Assembly: GCA_016756695.1 (NCBI GenBank)
Contig: CP066701.1
Coordinates: 428,001 to 492,000 of the forward strand
Length of the DNA stretch: 64,000 bases
Direction: 5' to 3'
Source of the DNA: Heyndrickxia sporothermodurans
Lineage (GTDB): Bacteria; Bacillota; Bacilli; Bacillales; Bacillaceae_C
Of this stretch, positions 32,816 through 42,285 are shown piece after piece. The notes under the pieces were generated by a model that had not been told where the DNA came from, made no database searches, and saw nothing but the letters and a program-made list of their open reading frames with translations. The translations under genes were made by a program, and so were the position numbers. The stretch's first letter is position 1. Each line of letters begins with the position of its first letter.

Positions 32816-34256
32816 TTGTACCCTCAAATTATAACCTATTTACTAACTTTTATAAAATTCCAAGAACAAATGATTCGAACATTACTCACCCTACTTATTG
32901 GGAAGAGTATGTTTGATAAACCGAAAGATCAGCAGCCTGTTAACAAACCTTATCGAAAACTACAAGTTGATGATCTTCCCATTATCGAAATCCCGGAAAA
33001 GCTGAATTATCGAAATCTCCTAACGGAGTACCAAGAGAAGCATGGGAAATCCCTTTAAACCAGTTCAAAGACGAAAGAACGCAAAAGTGACGGTACCTAA
33101 AGCAATGAAATGTCCTAAGTGTGGTGCACCATCTGACTATCTTTATGCCAATAATGGTGAAAAAGGACAGTATCAATGCAAGGTATGTTCTTGTCTCTTC
33201 AGCGATAAGAATCGTTTTTCGAAAGAAGCCATTTTGAAGTGCCCTCATTGTTCTAAAACTCTAGAGAAGATCAAAGAGCGTAAAGATTTCAATGTGTTCA
33301 AGTGCAAAAATGACGACTGTCCGTATTATCAAAAAAATTAAACGGCATGTCTTCCAAAGAAAAGAAACAATTTAAAAGGATCCCCAATCGTTTAAGCTAA
33401 GGTACATTTTTCGCCAATTTCACATTGATTTTCAACCATTGTCTAAGAATTCCCAGAGTTGCCAGTGGTTGATTTGTCTAGAATCTATGCTTCACCGCAT
33501 ACACTAGGCTTAATTTTAACCTACCATGTAAATTATGGTCTTTCCGCACGAAGGACAGCTGCCATCATGCAGGATGTTCATGGCGTGACTATTTCCCATC
33601 AGACGATACTGAACTACGAAAATAGTGTGGCTCTTTTGCTTAAACCATACGTGGATCACTATCCTTATGAGCTTTCAGATCAATTCTGTGGTGACGAAAC
33701 CTATATCCGGGTCAATGGAAAATGGCATTATCTCTTTTTCTTCTTTGACGCGGTGAAAAAGATCATCCTTTCGTACCGAGTGTCGCCTAATCGTGATACA
33801 GCATCCGCCATTCAAGCGATAAACGACGTCCTACTGAAGATGGAAGAGATCCCTGAAAACCTTACATTCGTAGTAGATGGAAATCCAATCTATCTTCTAG
33901 CCCAGCATTTCTTCGCTCAGAATGATATTTCTTTTGATGTGAAGCAAGTAATCGGGCTGACAAATGAAGATCCAATCTCAACCGAATACAGACCGTTAAA
34001 ACAGATTATTGAAAGACTGAATCGCACATTTAAAGGAAATTATCGCTCTACACAAGGATTTGGATCGGATCATGGATCTGTTTCTTTTGTCACCTTGTTT
34101 GCGGCGTATTTTAACTTTCTACGACCACATGCATCCCTAGAGGGCAAGGTACCCGTTGTGAATCCAAAGTTATCAGGACTTCCTACCATGCCTGCGCGTT
34201 GGACAAAGCTCATCGAGTTAGCTCAACGATGGATAGTCGAACAAAGATCCGCCTAA
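32816..34256 (+). pseudogene. IS6-like transposase region, three frames, DDE frame broken
   Basis: Frame 1 (TTG 32816-33058) is an 80-residue protein with a hydrophobic start and R-K-L-Q-V-D-D-L-P. Frame 2 (ATG 33042-33341) overlaps it and holds two zinc ribbons: C-P-K-C, C-K-V-C, C-P-H-C, C-K-N-D-D-C. The DDE part follows from ATG 33347 (M-S-S-K-E-K-K) but is broken by one-base losses near 33380 and 33450. It resumes at 33459 with G-D-E-T-Y-I-R-V, F-V-V-D-G-N-P and E-R-L-N-R-T-F-K as the D, D and E sites. An A7 run at the end of frame 2 could allow a -1 shift. Frame 1/2 overlap is the same in copy A, so it is ancestral. Confidence 0.8.
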
Positions 34257-34290
34257 CTTTTTGTTTAGCAGAGCCCTTGGACAAATTTAG

Positions 34291-34438
34291 CAATCGGCGG
34301 AGCGAACTCTTGACAAACCGAACTTGCCAATGGTTTAAAATGAAAATACCAAGGGCTTATTTGGTATGCCTTCTTTTTGTCCCCTTCGCCCTTGTTAACC
34401 TTGGATCAAACCATTGGCGTGTTTGTCAAGAGCGATTG
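34291..34438. other. subterminal long-range hairpin of the IS6-like element
   Basis: CAATCG and CTCTTGACAAAC pair with GTTTGTCAAGAG and CGATTG; GCCAATGGTTT pairs with AAACCATTGGC inside. The structure spans about 150 nt between the transposase stop and the right end. It is kept in copies A (6417-6560) and B (22389-22536), even though copy A is otherwise decayed. Confidence 0.75.
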
Positions 34439-34675
34439 CGGGAGCTCCCCACCTAATAAATGGAAAGTAACCTAAACAACTATTTAGTTTTCATAGAACT
34501 TTTTACAATACCTTTACCTCTTATGTTTGCATTAGTTTATCCTTAAAACAATATTACTCCCGCTTACCCATTTTCCGAATTATACCATAAATCTCCAAGG
34601 ATTTATGAACTAAATAATTTAACTTCTATAAATAGAGAGTTGTGTAATATTCATAATGAGCTATCAAAAACAAAA

Positions 34676-34708
34676 AACCTACAAACGAGATATTATCTCA
34701 TGTAGGCT
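34676..34708 (-). terminator. terminator after the L,D-transpeptidase-like gene
   Basis: ACCTACA..GAGATA-TTATCTC..TGTAGG hairpin. The minus-strand side is followed by TTTTTTG, 10 bp past the stop. Confidence 0.85.
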
Positions 34709-34717
34709 TTGCTTGAA

Positions 34718-35608
34718 TTAATATTTGTTCAATTCCTTAATAGGTGTTTGAATGATAACTGGTTTCTTTTTAGGATCCAACCATTTTAAGATCTTCACAA
34801 CATTGGTTTGAGATGTATCTGTACAACCAAGAGTGTAGCTACTTCCTACATGGAAGAAGATTGCACTTCCTTTGTAAGGAGTACGTTTTGTATTGTAATT
34901 AATTACAAAACCGTAGTTATATGCTGATATATTCATATTCTCAGCACTTTTCCATTGACCTTTGGTTTTCTTGCGAGATTGCCATGTGTTGTAAAGTTTA
35001 GATTTTGAATCATCCACCCAAACATCATCGGATGTGATTTTTCGGTAAGGTAATTTGGTGCCTGGATTACTGTAACGTCCAAAAGCAGTCCCGATTGTAT
35101 ACTTTCCGGTTGGAGACTTTTTACCGCCTTCACTCATCTTTGAGGCTGGGGTGAATCCATATTTACCAATATGACCTTTAATGGTTAAAACAGGATTCCA
35201 TTGTCCTTTAGAATTTTTCTCAAATGTCCGAATTTCAGCGGATGAAGTATTATAACCGTTAGAAGTGACAAGAATTAATTGCTTATTACTTCCTACTGTT
35301 TTTAACCCTGCTGCTAAATTTTTAGGAGTAGCTGGTTTCTTCGTAGTTAAATATGTATTAGATGCCCAACCGATTTTACCCCCGACGGTTACCTTATCCC
35401 AAGAACCTTTAGTTTGGGTTACTTTCACCGATTGATTCTTCTTAATCGTTGTCACCACTTTGTACTTTGTACCTGCACCAGTTCGGACATTTAATGTACT
35501 AGCTGTAACATATTTGGTTTTGCTAGTCGCGGCATGAGCTGGTTCAGCTATATGAAATCCAGCAAAACCAACGAAAAGTGCAACAATGACTGCGAATATC
35601 TTTTTCAT
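34718..35608 (-). CDS. secreted SH3b plus L,D-transpeptidase-like protein
   Basis: A 296-residue exported protein. A signal peptide (about residues 1-26, ending A-E-P-A-H-A-A) is followed by a bacterial SH3 domain (about 32-90, T-A-S-T-L-N-V-R-T-G-A-G) and a catalytic domain of the L,D-transpeptidase YkuD type. The active-site region reads F-F-H-V-G-S-S-Y-T-L-G-C-T-D-T-S, with the His and the G-C nucleophile, and S-P-T-G-K-Y-T-I-G matches the first strand motif. It probably cross-links or remodels peptidoglycan at the cell surface. AAAGGGAGG lies upstream. Single gene. Confidence 0.85.
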   Translation of the reverse strand: MKKIFAVIVALFVGFAGFHIAEPAHAATSKTKYVTASTLNVRTGAGTKYKVVTTIKKNQSVKVTQTKGSWDKVTVGGKIGWASNTYLTTKKPATPKNLAAGLKTVGSNKQLILVTSNGYNTSSAEIRTFEKNSKGQWNPVLTIKGHIGKYGFTPASKMSEGGKKSPTGKYTIGTAFGRYSNPGTKLPYRKITSDDVWVDDSKSKLYNTWQSRKKTKGQWKSAENMNISAYNYGFVINYNTKRTPYKGSAIFFHVGSSYTLGCTDTSQTNVVKILKWLDPKKKPVIIQTPIKELNKY

Positions 35609-36339
35609 CTCTTCTTCCCTCCCTTTATAGTGGTGATATTAACCTTTATTATTGTTTTACAACCGGAAGTGCCCAGCAAGGGAAGCTAGCACAAAAGTAA
35701 TTTTACCATTATTCATTTATACAATCATTTCACTATCTTTACAGTTTGATAGTTTATGATTAAATGATCATTACTCTGCTAATGAATCGGATGATCAGAC
35801 AAAGTTATTTGATTTTGGTTGTTATAACTGAATGTTGATTTCTCTGTGTTGGAAGAAAAATAAACGGAAAAATTCCGTTTATTTTGGGAAATACTCATAT
35901 TTCCCTAAAAATAAAGGAAGTTTTTCCGGTTATATGATCCAAATCCTTGGATTTTGTCTTATTTATGGAAATTAACCGGAATACCTCCGCTTATTTCTGC
36001 TTTTTTAACCTTCTTTATATACATTAGCCGGAAATTTTCCGCCTATTCGCCAGGCAGTTCTTTTTTCTTGGATCGACAGAACCGTCCCGGCGGTTAAATT
36101 AAAATATGAGACTGACGATTATTGAGGAGAGAACGCTTACAAGAGTAGGACCATATAACAATTTTAACCCGAAACGGGCAACAACGTTTCCTTGCTTGGT
36201 GTCATTGTCTATGAACACAATTTTATCCATTAAAGAATTAATTGTTGATCCTTTCGAAAAAGCTAGGTGTGATAATTAGTAAACTATATTATAATTATTA
36301 AGATAATTAAAACAATTCAGAGGGAAGTGAGAGTTATCC
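35609..36339. other. 730-bp intergenic region with hairpin repeats
   Basis: The left part should hold the promoter of the transpeptidase gene. 35861-36050 holds the CGGAAA/TTCCG repeats listed separately. 36106-36279 is a 57-codon plus-strand frame (M-R-L-T-I-I-E-E-R-T-L) without a ribosome site. Its middle, F-N-P-K-R-A-T-T-F-P-C-L-V-S-L, looks protein-like and may be a relic of a deleted gene, unidentified. Confidence 0.5.
35861..36050. repeat. CGGAAA-N-TTCCG hairpin repeats (second cluster)
   Basis: Inverted motifs occur at 35865 (AAACGGAAAAATTCCGTTTA), 35916 (AAGGAAGTTTTTCCGGTT, inverted copy), 35977 (AACCGGAATACCTCCGCTTA) and 36029 (AGCCGGAAATTTTCCGCCTA). The last two are exactly 52 bp apart. 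Each can form a small hairpin. Same family as 26610-26805. Confidence 0.7.
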
Positions 36340-38037
36340 ATGAAACAAGAGATAGGTCAAAGTTATTATAAAGAATTAATTGATTTACAGGATGTAGAAG
36401 GGGTGGAAGCTCAAATTCGAAGTTTACTTGAGGTTCCGATTGAATCCATTTCTGACCTAGAACAGTGGTTAAAAGATGAAAAGGATTTAATGAATAAAAT
36501 CACTGAGGCGATGACAGGTCACCAAGTAGACTTCTACCGGAATACAGAGGATGTTCAAGTCAAGTCGACTTATCTTCACGATCAACAAGTCATTCAACCA
36601 CTTTTAATGAAATATGAAGCAAAACTGAATGAGAAATTTTGTGGGTCTCCTTATATACAACAATTAGATGAAAAACAGTACGGCTTAATGCGACGTGTTC
36701 GCGAATCCAAAGTTAAACTGTTCAGAGAAGAAAACATTCCATTAATGGTAAAGGAGCAAGAGCTCTGTACGAAATATAGTGAAATTATGGGTGGGTTAAC
36801 AGTTGAATGGGACGGGGAGGAAAAACCTTTTCCGTTTATCCAATCCCAACTTGATCATTTAGACAGAGCAGTTAGAGAAAAAGCTTATAACAAGATAGGT
36901 TCTGCCTTTCTTCAAATTAAGCCTGATATGGACGCCATCATGGACGAACTCATTCAACTACGCCATCAAATTGCTGTAAATGCAGGCTTTGAAAATTATC
37001 GCGATTATATATTTGTGGCCAAAAATCGTGAGTATAGTGTCCAAGATTGTTATGACTTTCATGAAAATGTAGAGAAACATATTATTCCTGCTTGGAATCG
37101 ACTTGCAGAAGTTTTTAAATCCAAGCTTGGTGTCGATACTTATCGCCCTTGGGATAACACCGCTAAATTAATGAAAAACCCACCATATGCAGAGGTGTCT
37201 ACTCTAATGGATGGTGTTTCTGAGATGTTAGGAAAAACTGACCCATATTTTGCAGAACGTTTCGATTACATGAGAGAGCATGGGTTATTAGATCTTGGGG
37301 ATCGGAAAGGAAAAAGCCCAGGTGGTTTCTGTACCCCCTTACCTGTTTCAGGAGATACCTTTGTTTTTGCGAACTTTAGTCCATCCTTTTTCTCTTTAAT
37401 CGCATTAATTCATGAAACGGGCCATGCTGTGAATGGATACCTCGAGTATGCAGAACATGGTCCTATTGAAGAGTATCAGCATCGAATGGAAATTGCTGAA
37501 CTGTATTCGCACGGGATGGAATTGCTCTTATTGGATAAGCTGGATCAATTTTATCCTGAAGAAGAAGATTTTAAGAGCGCACAGCGTGAAGAACTGAGAC
37601 GGGCATTTACAATGTTATTCGGCCCATTGTCAGGGGACCTCTTCCAGCATTGGATGTATACGAATCCTACACACACTGCCAAAGAGCGTGATGAAAAATT
37701 CTTTGAAATCTCAAAACGTTATGGCTTAAACCCGGTCGATACTTCTGGGCTGGAGGAAGAAATTGGGATGAGTTGGGTAGGCACCCTTCATTATTTCGAA
37801 GTTCCTTTCTATAATATTGAATACTCCATTTCGATGCTTGGTGCTCTACAATTACTTGAGACCTATCGAGAAAACCCAGAGCAGGCTATCGAATCCTTTA
37901 AAAAAGGCGCAAGTGCGGACTACAATCAATCCATCGCAGCTATTTATAAGCAAACTGGGGTCAGTTTTGATTTTTCAGAGCCGGCTGTTAAGCGAATGGG
38001 TGAATTCCTAGAAAAGGTTATTCAAGACATTCATTAA
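36340..38037 (+). CDS. M3-family oligoendopeptidase
   Basis: A 565-residue zinc peptidase of the PepF/M3 clan. The zinc motif is L-I-H-E-T-G-H-A-V-N, and the third ligand glutamate lies in M-E-I-A-E-L-Y-S-H-G-M-E. It also has G-G-F-C-T-P-L-P, F-A-N-F-S-P-S-F-F-S and the late Y-N-I-E-Y-S-I-S-M-L-G-A-L-Q motif. Length is typical. Such enzymes degrade 6-20-residue peptides in the cytoplasm. The start ATG 36340 has AGAGGGAAGTGAG rather far upstream. Single gene ended by a strong terminator. Confidence 0.92.
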   Translation: MKQEIGQSYYKELIDLQDVEGVEAQIRSLLEVPIESISDLEQWLKDEKDLMNKITEAMTGHQVDFYRNTEDVQVKSTYLHDQQVIQPLLMKYEAKLNEKFCGSPYIQQLDEKQYGLMRRVRESKVKLFREENIPLMVKEQELCTKYSEIMGGLTVEWDGEEKPFPFIQSQLDHLDRAVREKAYNKIGSAFLQIKPDMDAIMDELIQLRHQIAVNAGFENYRDYIFVAKNREYSVQDCYDFHENVEKHIIPAWNRLAEVFKSKLGVDTYRPWDNTAKLMKNPPYAEVSTLMDGVSEMLGKTDPYFAERFDYMREHGLLDLGDRKGKSPGGFCTPLPVSGDTFVFANFSPSFFSLIALIHETGHAVNGYLEYAEHGPIEEYQHRMEIAELYSHGMELLLLDKLDQFYPEEEDFKSAQREELRRAFTMLFGPLSGDLFQHWMYTNPTHTAKERDEKFFEISKRYGLNPVDTSGLEEEIGMSWVGTLHYFEVPFYNIEYSISMLGALQLLETYRENPEQAIESFKKGASADYNQSIAAIYKQTGVSFDFSEPAVKRMGEFLEKVIQDIH

Positions 38038-38090
38038 CAAAGTGAGCAAGGGTACGGTTCTTAGTAAAGGACAATAGGAAATTGCGTGCA

Positions 38091-38128
38091 AAAAGGTACA
38101 ACTAGTTAGTTTTCTAGTTGTACCTTTT
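38091..38128 (+). terminator. rho-independent terminator
   Basis: A 15-bp perfect stem AAAAGGTACAACTAG/CTAGTTGTACCTTTT with an 8-base loop, 55 bp after the peptidase stop. Confidence 0.85.
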
Positions 38129-38263
38129 GCTATACAGTAAAAAGATCTGTCCACAACATTTTGGATTGTTCGAGAAGTATGAAGCCGCGGTCCCAGCTAA
38201 CTCTTTGTGTAAATTTTGCTAGTATTTTTTCTGTTCAGTAAAAATTTAGTCCACCCTTCTTTT

Positions 38264-38842
38264 TTATCCTTGTTTTTGAGCAATAATAATATATAATGCT
38301 TCATTTGCTACTTTGTTAGTAGGAAATATTTTTTCTTTGATATCGAATCCTGCACTTAGTAATTCTTGTTCCATTACAGATGAATGTACTCTCGGACTAA
38401 CAGATGCCTCTTTTGGTTCAAATTCTACACATAACAAGTATCCTTTCTCTATTAGTACTCTGTTTATTTGTTTCAAAGTATTGGATAAAGGATTAACTTC
38501 ATGTAATGCTATGGACGCTAAGGCAATATCAATTGTGTTGTCTTCCAGTGGAATATTCTCAAAACTGCCCTTTATAGTTTTAATATTATCTAGTTTTTCT
38601 TTTTTTGCTTTAGATTCTAAATAGGTAAGTATACCTACATCTAAATCTAATGCATAAACAATACCGTCAATTTGTTTAGCTGCAGGAAGTGCCAAATACC
38701 CTGTTCCTGCACCTAAGTCCAAGATATTGTCAGATCTCTTTATCGGGAGCAATTTTAACAAGTCTTCTGCTGGAAAATTATTTTTTCTATCAGCATTTTC
38801 TAGTATATTGATCTTTCTTGTTAATTTGTCACTTTCATACAT
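38264..38842 (-). CDS. class I SAM-dependent methyltransferase
   Basis: A 192-residue enzyme with the Rossmann SAM site [12 protein letters not shown] (motif I, about residues 40-50), Y-A-L-D-L-D (motif II), [13 protein letters not shown] (motif III-IV) and A-L-H-E-V-N-P. It is of the UbiE/MenG-like small-molecule type, substrate unknown. The ATG at 38842 overlaps the end of the RlmD-like gene by 8 bp, so translation is probably coupled. No separate ribosome site is clear. Last gene of the yfjP-rlmD-methyltransferase run. Confidence 0.82.
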   Translation of the reverse strand: MYESDKLTRKINILENADRKNNFPAEDLLKLLPIKRSDNILDLGAGTGYLALPAAKQIDGIVYALDLDVGILTYLESKAKKEKLDNIKTIKGSFENIPLEDNTIDIALASIALHEVNPLSNTLKQINRVLIEKGYLLCVEFEPKEASVSPRVHSSVMEQELLSAGFDIKEKIFPTNKVANEALYIIIAQKQG

Positions 38843-40220
38843 TTAAAATGAGTTGCGAAACACACTCCACATGCGCAGTCTGCGGAAACATATCCACCGG
38901 CTGCAAATACTCCACCTGATATTTTTTACTTAACACCTGCAAATCCTTTGCCAAAGTAGACGGATTACACGATACATAAATAAATTTCTTCGGTTTCACT
39001 TTTAAAATAGTTTCGAGAAATTTCGGGTCACAGCCTGTTCTTGGAGGATCGACAACAACGACATCGGGACGCCAGCCTTCTTTGACCCATTTTGGCATGA
39101 GTTCTTCGGCTTTGCCGGTGAAATAGGTTGCATTTTCAAAGCCGTGCTTTTTGGCGTTTTTCTTTGCGTCTTCAATTCCTTCGGGGATGATGTCCATGCC
39201 GCGGATTTCTGCAGCTCCGTCAGCAAGCCATAGACCGATTGTACCGACTCCGCAATAGGCGTCGACGATTTTTTCTTTTCCAGTTAACTCGGCTGCTTTT
39301 TTTACTTCATTATATAGTTTGACCGTCTGCTCGGGATTGAGTTGGAAGAAGGCACGAGCAGATAGTTCGTAAGTGAATTCTTCTAGTCGTTCCTCAACGA
39401 TCTCTTTTCCTGATAGATGAACCGTTTCATCTCCCAAAACGATGGATGTCCGTTTTGGGTTAACGTTTTGCATGACTGAAACGACTTCCGGCAAGCGAGT
39501 TTTGATTTCTGAAATAATCGCTTCTTTCCGTGGCAGTTCTTTTTTTGCTGTGACAAGCATGACTTGGACTTGTCCTGTTTGGATTCCGACACGTGTAACA
39601 ATCGTGCGGACGATGCCTTTTCTTGTTTTTTCATTATATATAGGCACTTTGAAGTCAGCGAGAATTTGTTTGACGACGTTTGTTACTTTATTTGTTACTG
39701 GCTGTTGGACGATGCATTCCGGGATGTTAATTAAACGATGGGAATCGATGCTATACATGCCTGCAATGACTTTTCCGTGATCGAAGCCAACTTGAAATTG
39801 GCTTTTGTTGCGGTAATGCCATGGGTTGTCCATTCCGATTGTTGGGCGAATATCTAGCTCTTCAATCGCAAAGCGTGTGTGCCGTTCGATCGCTTGGATG
39901 AGAATGTCGCGCTTTTCTTTCAGCTGTTGACTGTATTCTAAATGCTGGAGCTGGCATCCACCGCATTGTTCATAGACGATGCACGGTGCTTTGACGCGAT
40001 GTTCTGAGCGTTTACGTACTTTTTTGACAATGGCTTCTGCGTATTTCAGGTGGGCTTTCGTTACTTCTACAACAACCTCTTCGCCAGGTAATGCACCAGG
40101 TACGAAGACTACTTGTTTTTTAAAATAGCCGACTCCCTCTCCGTTGATTCCAAGACGCTTAATTGTTAATGGGAATTGTTGTTTTTCTTTTATTAAAAGG
40201 GTTTTCTCGTTTTTCAACAT
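38835..40220 (-). CDS. rlmD: 23S rRNA (uracil-C5)-methyltransferase, RlmD/RlmCD type
   Basis: A 461-residue enzyme. An N-terminal TRAM domain ([14 protein letters not shown], then [11 protein letters not shown]) is followed by an iron-sulfur cluster motif [15 protein letters not shown]. The catalytic domain has [21 protein letters not shown] and the nucleophile region [12 protein letters not shown]. It methylates U1939 and, in Bacillus RlmCD, also U747 of 23S rRNA. The ribosome site GGAG lies in the last codons of yfjP, 4 bp away. Confidence 0.92.
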   Translation of the reverse strand: MLKNEKTLLIKEKQQFPLTIKRLGINGEGVGYFKKQVVFVPGALPGEEVVVEVTKAHLKYAEAIVKKVRKRSEHRVKAPCIVYEQCGGCQLQHLEYSQQLKEKRDILIQAIERHTRFAIEELDIRPTIGMDNPWHYRNKSQFQVGFDHGKVIAGMYSIDSHRLINIPECIVQQPVTNKVTNVVKQILADFKVPIYNEKTRKGIVRTIVTRVGIQTGQVQVMLVTAKKELPRKEAIISEIKTRLPEVVSVMQNVNPKRTSIVLGDETVHLSGKEIVEERLEEFTYELSARAFFQLNPEQTVKLYNEVKKAAELTGKEKIVDAYCGVGTIGLWLADGAAEIRGMDIIPEGIEDAKKNAKKHGFENATYFTGKAEELMPKWVKEGWRPDVVVVDPPRTGCDPKFLETILKVKPKKFIYVSCNPSTLAKDLQVLSKKYQVEYLQPVDMFPQTAHVECVSQLILNV

Positions 40221-40223
40221 TGA

Positions 40224-41105
40224 TCACTCCGCTGTCTCGATGCTTCTCCATAAGTAAAGGGAGGCATAGCTTAAATATGGATGCCAGTCCTGACTGAAAT
40301 TCTCCATTTCTTCATAGGTTGGCTTTTTTTCTAGTTTAAATAACTTTTTAATTGCATTTTGTATGCCGATATCTGCTAATGGGAATAAATTCGGTCTGCC
40401 CAAACCGAACATTAGAAAGTTTTGTGCGGTCCATGGGCCGATGCCGCGTATTTTTACTAGTGTTTTTGTGACTTCCTCATCTGATTTAATAGCAAGTTCT
40501 TGTAAATTGAGTTCGCCACTTACAATTAATTTGGATAAGCCGATCAAGTACTCCGCTTTTCTTTGGCTAAATTTCATTGATCGTAATTCTTCGATTTCAA
40601 TTTCAGCTACTCTGGCAGGTGAGGGATAAAACCATACACCATCTTGCTCGAACCCATATGTATGGACGAAGTTTTCCGTCAATGCCATCGCAAATTTCAT
40701 ATTTAATTGTTGATGAATAATGCATTTAACTAAACAATTATATGGTGAAAAATCTAATATGATCGGTGTTCCACGATGTTTCATAAAGATTTCATTCAAT
40801 GTTGTTTGCTGAAAATGATTGTTAATCTCGTCTAAAGTCACATTCCATTGAAAAATCTTGTACACCTGTTCAATTACATGAGCCTTCGTTTGTTCATTTT
40901 TTCCTTTTATTAAAAAACAAGGCTTATCCGTTGTCCCAATCGCTTGAATGCTGACTACTTCAGCCTCCGACTCATACACTGGGATATTGATCGTTCTCGA
41001 TTCAATATGAACATCATTTAATGGATCAATTGACTGTCTTTGCAAAGCTAAATCAAAATCATAAGGTCCACTTATATTAACCGTTTCTTCCCACATTCTC
41101 CCCAC
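40224..41105 (-). CDS. yfjP: DNA-3-methyladenine glycosylase-like HhH-GPD protein (YfjP)
   Basis: A 293-residue AlkA-fold glycosylase. The helix-hairpin-helix is V-K-I-R-G-I-G-P-W-T-A-Q-N-F, the catalytic aspartate is in F-P-L-A-D-I-G-I, and I-I-H-Q-Q-L-N-M-K-F-A sits at the helix that lines the base pocket. The end S-Y-A-S-L-Y-L-W-R-S matches AlkA. It is a paralogue of alkA at 45465. It removes alkylated bases, giving abasic sites. The start is uncertain: GTG 41105 or ATG 41096; GGGGAG lies between them. Co-transcribed with the rRNA methyltransferase. Confidence 0.88.
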   Translation of the reverse strand: MGRMWEETVNISGPYDFDLALQRQSIDPLNDVHIESRTINIPVYESEAEVVSIQAIGTTDKPCFLIKGKNEQTKAHVIEQVYKIFQWNVTLDEINNHFQQTTLNEIFMKHRGTPIILDFSPYNCLVKCIIHQQLNMKFAMALTENFVHTYGFEQDGVWFYPSPARVAEIEIEELRSMKFSQRKAEYLIGLSKLIVSGELNLQELAIKSDEEVTKTLVKIRGIGPWTAQNFLMFGLGRPNLFPLADIGIQNAIKKLFKLEKKPTYEEMENFSQDWHPYLSYASLYLWRSIETAE

Positions 41106-41286
41106 CCATTTCTATCTCAGAGCTTTTTTGTATTATATCATAAAGGAATCATGAATGCGGTTAATCCAAAACAACGGGAACTTCCGCAAATTACCTGTTT
41201 ACTAATTTCGACAATACCTCTATGGTCTTAAAAAATATGTTATAATATATACAGATAAATAATATAGCATACAAACAAGGAGTTAT

Positions 41287-41868
41287 ATGGATAAAAATTT
41301 TTTATCAAGTCAAATTGGACAACAATTGCGCTTCTATCGACAGCAGCGTCAATTGTCATTAGATGAGCTTTCTGAAATTACCGGCGTGAGTAAGCCGATG
41401 CTTGGACAGATTGAACGAGGGGCATCGAATCCGACTGTGGCTGTCCTATGGAAAATTGCTTCGGGGTTACAAGTTCCACTTGCTTCCTTTCTCATGAAAA
41501 ATCCTTCCATAAAGTTGATTCGAGAAGATGAACAGCCTTTTTTCAAAGAAGATCATGATTTATTTGAGGCATATACCAATTTTGCTTTGCCTGGTATTCC
41601 TTTAGAAAATTATCGCATCCGTATGCATCCGGGCTGTCTTCATCAATCAGAAGCTACAAGTATTGGTGTTACAAAAATGATTACGGTTTATTCCGGTGTT
41701 CTTTGTATTGAAATAGGTGGAGAAAAACATACGTTGCAAAAAGGGGACGCAATTTCTTTTTCAACCGATGTGCAACAAACATATCAAAACTCATATGAAG
41801 ATATATGTGAATTTCACATGACCATCCATTATTCAAGTCCTTATATGAACGCACAAACGAGCTGCTAA
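41287..41868 (+). CDS. XRE-family regulator with cupin domain
   Basis: A 193-residue regulator. The N-terminal helix-turn-helix (L-S-L-D-E-L-S-E-I-T-G-V-S-K-P-M-L-G-Q-I-E-R-G) is followed by a linker and a small cupin barrel (about residues 110-180, ending with L-Q-K-G-D-A-I-S-F). Members sense small metabolites and usually regulate an adjacent transporter or catabolic gene. A TATAAT at 41241-41246 suits transcription of this gene. The next gene starts 23 bp after it and may be its target or partner. AAGGAG precedes the ATG. Confidence 0.88.
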   Translation: MDKNFLSSQIGQQLRFYRQQRQLSLDELSEITGVSKPMLGQIERGASNPTVAVLWKIASGLQVPLASFLMKNPSIKLIREDEQPFFKEDHDLFEAYTNFALPGIPLENYRIRMHPGCLHQSEATSIGVTKMITVYSGVLCIEIGGEKHTLQKGDAISFSTDVQQTYQNSYEDICEFHMTIHYSSPYMNAQTSC

Positions 41869-41890
41869 CTTTATGAAAGAGGTGCTTTTT

Positions 41891-42154
41891 TTGGCAAAAG
41901 TAAAAGAAACGATGTATTATTTGAATAATCCAGAGAGACATATCGTTATGTTGGCTTCAGAAACACAACTGAAATATGAAGGAATTATTAAAGAAATATT
42001 CGGCGTTGCGTGTGAAAGTGATTTGCAAATGATGATTAAATTTAATAAAGGATTTAAAGAAAGCATTTGCCATGAGTTCGGAGTAGATGAGAACAAAATT
42101 ACACTTAGTATGGTTTTTCGTCAAGCGACACAAGCGGATTTAGTGGAAAATTAA
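41891..42154 (+). CDS. small protein of unknown function
   Basis: An 87-residue protein with no membrane segment, starting A-K-V-K-E-T-M-Y-Y-L-N-N-P-E-R-H. It has two cysteines (V-A-C-E-S-D and S-I-C-H-E-F) and mixed helix and strand content; no family recognised. I choose TTG 41891 because AAAGAGGTG lies 5-6 nt before it; the ATG at 41873 has no ribosome site. It follows the XRE-cupin gene on one transcript, and a strong terminator at 42180 closes the unit. Confidence 0.65.
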   Translation: MAKVKETMYYLNNPERHIVMLASETQLKYEGIIKEIFGVACESDLQMMIKFNKGFKESICHEFGVDENKITLSMVFRQATQADLVEN

Positions 42155-42179
42155 CATATTAAAGAACTGTTCATTTAGA

Positions 42180-42206
42180 AGCCAGTCTACTCCGACTGGC
42201 TTTTTA
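42180..42206 (+). terminator. rho-independent terminator
   Basis: AGCCAGTC/GACTGGCT stem with loop TACTCC, followed by TTTTATTTG. Confidence 0.85.
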
Positions 42207-42285
42207 TTTGCTCCATTTCCTATTGAGTGAAGGAAATTTCAATTTTTTTAATTGTGGTGCCTGACACTCTCCAAGTGAGAGAGAA

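Larger units (their letters stand above)
32672..34512 (+). mobile_element. IS6-like insertion sequence, copy C (near complete)
   Basis: The left end is CGTATTGTAAAAAC and the right end, read inwards, is GGTATTGTAAAAAG. A perfect 8-bp target duplication TTTACCTC flanks it (32664-32671 and 34513-34520). Length 1841 bp. The element carries three consecutive frames followed by a 250-bp noncoding tail with a long-range hairpin. It is the source or sibling of the 464-bp copy B. Two one-base deletions interrupt its DDE frame (see the gene entry). Confidence 0.9.
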
